Shown: positions 60,331 through 64,000 of the stretch, in pieces
Layout of the letters: each line of letters starts with the position of its first letter
Numbering within the stretch: position 1 is the first letter of the stretch
DNA from: Achromobacter sp. RTa
GTDB lineage: Bacteria > Pseudomonadota > Gammaproteobacteria > Burkholderiales > Burkholderiaceae_B
DNA: 64,000 nucleotides
Reading direction: 5' to 3'
NCBI RefSeq assembly: GCF_000757485.1
Contig: NZ_JPYO01000046.1
Location: forward strand, 159,257 to 223,256
Made by a program: the position numbers and the translations under genes
Notes under the pieces: model-generated
Databases searched by the model: none
Seen by the model: only the letters and a program-made list of their open reading frames with translations
Told to the model about the DNA's origin: nothing

Positions 60331-61296
60331 CTAGACGCGGCCGCCCAGCCGGGGCAGCACGCGTATGTATATCAGCTCGCTCAGCAATTCCACCATGGTC
60401 TGGGCCACGATGACCGCCGGCAAGACTGGCACTGCGCCAGGGATCGCCAGGCCCAGCGGCAGCACGACCAGGGAATTGCGCGTCGCGGAACTGAACGACA
60501 CGGCCCTCGCCTGCTCGGCGGGCAGCCGCCAGATACGGCCGATCGTCCAGCCGATGAGGGGCGCCAGCACCGCAAACGCCACATAGACGGGTACGACCGC
60601 CCTCACCTCGTCGACGGCCAGCCCCAGCCGCGGAGCGACGGCGGCCACCACGACGAACAGCACCAGCGCGGTCGCTGGCACGGGCAGGACGCCAAGCAGG
60701 TTCGCCGCCGCGCGCATGGCGCGGCTTCGGGCCGCGCCGGCCTGCAAGAGCGCCGCGAGGCCCAGCGGCACCGCGATGAGCCAGGTGAAGGCATGGACGA
60801 AGGGCTCCCATTGCACCAGCGCCGCGGCCTCGTCGCCGAGGAACGCGCCCAGGTACAGGGGCAGCAGGAGCATTTGCGCGGCCAGCAGTATCGGCGTCGC
60901 GGCGAGCAGCGGGCGGGCGTCGGCCCGGCCGATGTGCGCGAAGGTCACGACGTAGTCGATGCAGGGGGTCAGCAGCACCAGCAGTACGCCTATCCTCGCC
61001 AGCGGCGCATCGGGCAACCAGGGCTGCAGGCAGGCGACCAGCAGCGGGACGGCGATGAAATTCGACGCCAGCAGCGCCCCCATGAACCGGAGCTTGGCCA
61101 TGGCCTGCCGCAGCTGCGTGAGCGGCACCTGCAGAAAGGTCACGAAAAGCATGAATCCGAGCAAGGGATCGATGGCGGGCGCCAGGGCCGCCGATGCCGG
61201 GACTTGCCATGCAAGGATCGCCGCGATGGCCACCGCGCCGAAGTAGACGCCGACCTGCCGCTGCTCCAGCAGGTCTCTCACGCGCGGTAACTGCAT
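60331..61296 (-). CDS. Bile acid:sodium symporter / ACR3-like arsenite permease family protein
   Basis: 321 residues from ATG 61296 (MQLPRVRDLL); the upstream extension to 61374 is not membrane-like. About ten helices. The segment LLVLLTPCIDYVVTFAHIGRADARPLLAATPILLAAQ contains a Cys (112) where ACR3 proteins carry their essential cysteine, although ACR3 normally reads PCTAMVF. ATRNSLVVLPLGLAIPG near the C-terminus is shared by BASS and ACR3 families. It exports or imports an anion; arsenite is possible, but no ars gene is nearby. Confidence 0.82.
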   Translation of the reverse strand: MQLPRVRDLLEQRQVGVYFGAVAIAAILAWQVPASAALAPAIDPLLGFMLFVTFLQVPLTQLRQAMAKLRFMGALLASNFIAVPLLVACLQPWLPDAPLARIGVLLVLLTPCIDYVVTFAHIGRADARPLLAATPILLAAQMLLLPLYLGAFLGDEAAALVQWEPFVHAFTWLIAVPLGLAALLQAGAARSRAMRAAANLLGVLPVPATALVLFVVVAAVAPRLGLAVDEVRAVVPVYVAFAVLAPLIGWTIGRIWRLPAEQARAVSFSSATRNSLVVLPLGLAIPGAVPVLPAVIVAQTMVELLSELIYIRVLPRLGGRV

Positions 61297-61430
61297 ATCG
61301 GGCCGATGTGTGGTGGGGAACCGCCAATCATAGCGTTGCGCGGGCGGGCATGGTTTGCCGTGCGCGCCATGCAATTCCCGCTATTGCCCCCTGACCGAGG
61401 CCTTCCGGTAGCGGGACTCGGCGGGCGGCC

Positions 61431-62228
61431 CTAGCTGGCGTTGGCCGGCGTACAGCCGGACGCCACAGGCGTCTTGATCAGGAATTCCTTCAGGCTGGCC
61501 ACGTTGTTCTTCTTGAAGAGGCGGTTCTTGTAGGTCACGACCGTGGCGGGCGACAACCCCAGTTCGCGCCCGACCTCCTTGGCGGTATGACCCTGCCGCA
61601 GCAGCTCCGCCACCTGGATTTCGCGTAGCGACAGCCCGCTGCGCCAGGAGGCCGCGCGCTGCGCCTCCCCTTCCCTCCTGCATAGTTGATGGTGGCGCCG
61701 CGCCAGCGCGATCAGCAGGGGCGCGCGCCCGCGCATCAGCTCGGTCACGTCCGGCGAATGCGTGCGTGAAAAGTACAGATTCAGATAGCTGATGCCTTCG
61801 CCGCGGGCGCCGATGAGTGAAATCTTGCTGGCGAACCCCGGCCGTTCGAACAGCAGGCGGCGGTACTCGCTATCGAGGATGCGGTCCGGCGACGCGGCCT
61901 GGATGACCGGATCGGGATGGTGGTCGGGCCGGCCGGCCATGTCGAGCAGCAGGCCGTAGTTGGGATCGCGCCGGTAGAACTCGTCGTCGACGAACACATT
62001 GGTGGTCCATTCGATCAGGGACTGGTTCAGCAGGCTGGCGGCCGACGAATATTGCACCGCGCCGTCGTGGCCGTAGAACACGTGCGACACGTGGTCGGCG
62101 GCCACGGTTTCGCGCAGCGCGAGGAGCAGCGCCGCGTGGAACATCGGGCCGCCCAGGTCCATGACGGCGGATTCGGCCCAGCGGTCCCGCTCTTCGGCCG
62201 CGGGCAATGGATGGTTTGTCTCTTCCAT
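61431..62228 (-). CDS. LuxR-type transcriptional regulator
   Basis: 265 residues from ATG 62228 (MEETNHPLPA); the longer frame upstream is low-complexity. The C-terminal helix-turn-helix is LSLREIQVAELLRQGHTAKEVGRELGLSPATVVTYKNRLFKKN (about 205-247). The N-terminal part has no clear autoinducer-binding tryptophan/aspartate pattern and no receiver aspartate. It diverges from the FAD monooxygenase gene across a 158-bp gap carrying a 20-bp palindrome, so it probably controls that gene. Confidence 0.88.
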   Translation of the reverse strand: MEETNHPLPAAEERDRWAESAVMDLGGPMFHAALLLALRETVAADHVSHVFYGHDGAVQYSSAASLLNQSLIEWTTNVFVDDEFYRRDPNYGLLLDMAGRPDHHPDPVIQAASPDRILDSEYRRLLFERPGFASKISLIGARGEGISYLNLYFSRTHSPDVTELMRGRAPLLIALARRHHQLCRREGEAQRAASWRSGLSLREIQVAELLRQGHTAKEVGRELGLSPATVVTYKNRLFKKNNVASLKEFLIKTPVASGCTPANAS

Positions 62229-62290
62229 GGTCTTGTATTCCCCGCTAACGCGTGTTTTCCCGATTCTAAAGTCATCCTCCGCCGCTGCGG

Positions 62291-62310
62291 TGTCCTCTCT
62301 CGTGAGGACA
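62291..62310. promoter_or_regulatory. 20-bp palindrome between LuxR-type regulator and monooxygenase genes
   Basis: TGTCCTC-TCTCGT-GAGGACA, perfect 7-6-7 inverted repeat. Twenty bases is the normal length of LuxR-type operators. It is 63 bp upstream of the regulator start and 77 bp upstream of the monooxygenase start. Confidence 0.55.
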
Positions 62311-62386
62311 TGACGGCGCCGCGGAGCGCTTCTAGAGTGGTGCCTGCAACGAACCCCTGTGGACCCATGGAGCATTAGGGAAAACG

Positions 62387-64000
62387 ATGAAAGAGCTTCC
62401 CATCTACCCGTACGTCAGGCCCGAGGAAATGGATCGCGAACGGCGCGATCCGCATCCGGTGGCCGTCGTGGGAGCCGGCCTGACCGGCCTGACGCTGGCC
62501 CTGGATCTGGTGCGGCGCGGAATACCGGTGCTCGTGCTGGACGACGACAACACCGTCGGCGTGCGCGGGCTGGCCTCGCGCGGCATGGTCTGGGCCCAGC
62601 GCACGCTGGACATCTTCGACCGGCTGGGCATGGCCGGCGACGTGGTCGGGAAAGGCGTGCGCTGGAACGTGGGCCGCGTGCTGTGCCGCGACATGGCGGT
62701 GGCCTCATTCACGCTGCAGGACCAGCCCGACATGCGGCACAACGGCTTCGTCAATCTGCAGCAATACTATCTGGAGTCGTTCCTGGTCGACGCGCTGATG
62801 CGCGAGCCTCTGGCCGATCTGCGCTGGCTGAACCGGGTTGCGGGCATCGAGCCCGCCGCGGACGGCCCGGCCACGCTGCGGGTAGAAACGCCGGATGGCG
62901 CCTACCGCTGCCGGGCGCAGTGGGTGGTTGCGTGCGATGGCGCGAACAGCGCCGTGCGCGGCATGCTGGGCCTCAGGCCGCGGGTGTACGACAGGACCGA
63001 GGACCGCTGGATCATCATCGACATCGTGCTGCGCGATACGGCCTGGCCCGAAGAGCGCTGGACCTGGCTGGACGCGCGCAGCAATCATGGCCGCGCGGTC
63101 TGGCGGCACAAGATGGCCGACGACACCTGGCGCCTGGATTTCCAGCTGCGTCCGGACGAGGACCCCGTCGAGGCGGCGACGGAATCGGCCATGCGCCAGC
63201 GGGTCTGGGATCTGCTGGGCGAGCCGGTGGCGTTCGACATCGCCTGGCATGGCGTGTGGGCCTACCGCCACGAGTGCCTGGACAGCCTGCGCCACGGCCG
63301 CGTGCTGTTCGCCGGAGACTCGGCGCACCTGGTCGCGCCCTTCGGCGCCCGCGGCGGCAACGGCGGCATCCAGGACGCCGACAACCTGGGCTGGAAGCTG
63401 GCGCTGCTGTTGCAGGGGCGCGCCGGCGAGTCGCTGCTGGACACCTACAGCGCCGAGCGCAAGCACGCCGCGATGGAGAACATCCGCCAGGCGCGCCGCT
63501 CCTCGCGCTTCGTCTATCCCGGAGCCGCCCGTTCGGCGGCGCTGTGGCGCGACGCCATCATCGCGCTGGCGCCGCGGCATGACGTCGCGGCCCGCATGAT
63601 CAACACGGGCCGCTTGTGCATGCCGGCGGTCTATCCCCCCTCGCCGCTCGCGCGCGGCGCCCATGCCCACGTCGGCCGGGCGCTGCCCAACGTCGTGCTG
63701 CGCCAGGCCGACGGACTGACGCTGCACGGGCTGCTCGGCCCGTGGTTCACCGTCCTGGTGTTCGGCGATGCGCTGCCTCCCGGAGCACCCGTTGCACGGC
63801 GCGATTCCCTGGTGGAATGGGTGGCAGTCGGCCCGCTGTGCGATCAGCGCGGACGGGCGGCCCTGGCCCATCAGCTCGGCCTGGAGATGGACGGCGCGGC
63901 CTGGCTGCTGCGCCCCGACCAGCACGTCATGGCCGCCGGCGACGCGTGCGATTCCGAGGCGCCGCAAGAGTGGGTGGCCCAGGCGCTTTGCGGATCCCGC
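62387..64000 (+). CDS. FAD-dependent aromatic monooxygenase (PheA/TfdB/MhpA type), C-terminus off the right edge
   Basis: 538 codons from ATG 62387 with no stop before the window ends. FAD motif VAVVGAGLTGLTLALDL (about 24-40), the DG motif VVACDGANSAVRGMLGL and the GD motif GRVLFAGDSAHLVAPFGARGGNGGIQDADNLGWKLALLL are complete, so this is a group A flavoprotein hydroxylase. A C-terminal thioredoxin-like region (LHGLLGPWFTVLVFGD) is present, as in PheA-type phenol hydroxylases. It uses NAD(P)H and oxygen to hydroxylate an aromatic ring; the substrate is unknown. Little is likely missing at the end. Confidence 0.92.
   Translation, partial: MKELPIYPYVRPEEMDRERRDPHPVAVVGAGLTGLTLALDLVRRGIPVLVLDDDNTVGVRGLASRGMVWAQRTLDIFDRLGMAGDVVGKGVRWNVGRVLCRDMAVASFTLQDQPDMRHNGFVNLQQYYLESFLVDALMREPLADLRWLNRVAGIEPAADGPATLRVETPDGAYRCRAQWVVACDGANSAVRGMLGLRPRVYDRTEDRWIIIDIVLRDTAWPEERWTWLDARSNHGRAVWRHKMADDTWRLDFQLRPDEDPVEAATESAMRQRVWDLLGEPVAFDIAWHGVWAYRHECLDSLRHGRVLFAGDSAHLVAPFGARGGNGGIQDADNLGWKLALLLQGRAGESLLDTYSAERKHAAMENIRQARRSSRFVYPGAARSAALWRDAIIALAPRHDVAARMINTGRLCMPAVYPPSPLARGAHAHVGRALPNVVLRQADGLTLHGLLGPWFTVLVFGDALPPGAPVARRDSLVEWVAVGPLCDQRGRAALAHQLGLEMDGAAWLLRPDQHVMAAGDACDSEAPQEWVAQALCGSR

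Overview
The window is GC-rich DNA from a beta-proteobacterium, most likely of the Bordetella/Achromobacter group (Alcaligenaceae). The evidence is the dense short-spaced operons, solo tripartite-tricarboxylate (Bug/TctC) binding proteins, TRAP and peptide-type ABC importers tied to catabolic genes, and a BteA-like type III effector next to a CesT-family chaperone. No rRNA, tRNA, CRISPR array, transposase or integrase was seen. About 54 protein genes are supported; the first and last run off the window.

Layout. (1) 1-10531, all minus: a FadR-type GntR regulator, then a complete peptide-type ABC importer (binding protein, two permeases, two ATPases), a YVTN beta-propeller protein, a DctP-DctQ-DctM TRAP transporter and a CitE-like aldolase cut by the left edge. 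Most junctions are ATGA-type overlaps. (2) 10780-19382, minus: hydantoinase A and B, a second peptide-type binding protein and two permeases without ATPases, then an acetylpolyamine amidohydrolase of the histone-deacetylase fold. (3) 19520-26807: lactate-permease family transporter, isochorismatase-like hydrolase, YceI protein, LysR regulator divergent from a Bug protein and amidase, and two small exported proteins.

(4) 27039-39470: a catabolic island. An MmgE/PrpD protein and an IclR regulator are followed by a six-gene plus-strand run: FAD-linked 2-hydroxyacid dehydrogenase, adenylosuccinate-lyase-like enzyme, Bug protein, AhpD-like protein, mercaptopyruvate-type sulfurtransferase and a BisC/TorZ-type molybdoenzyme. 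A penicillin-acylase lipoprotein follows. A 15-4-15 operator-like palindrome precedes both the PrpD and the IclR/dehydrogenase genes, and one exact half-site precedes the acylase, suggesting one IclR regulon. An MmgE/PrpD protein with a class-II fumarase-type lyase recalls iminodisuccinate degradation.

(5) 39695-43050: a methyltransferase, then a 687-residue BteA-like effector and its chaperone. (6) 43063-48072: a sigma-54 activator, a luciferase-like monooxygenase and a flavin reductase, all minus, read from an excellent -24/-12 promoter with two upstream palindromes; a divergent AraC regulator lies beyond. (7) 48093-59790: an eleven-gene minus-strand envelope operon: MoxR ATPase, DUF58, DUF4381, BatA-like, BatB/C-like fusion, BatD-like, HAD lipoprotein, sulfatase, truncated Omp85-type barrel, DUF4239 protein and an outer-membrane barrel. 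(8) 60331-64000: a BASS/ACR3-like transporter, a LuxR-type regulator and a divergent FAD aromatic monooxygenase cut by the right edge.
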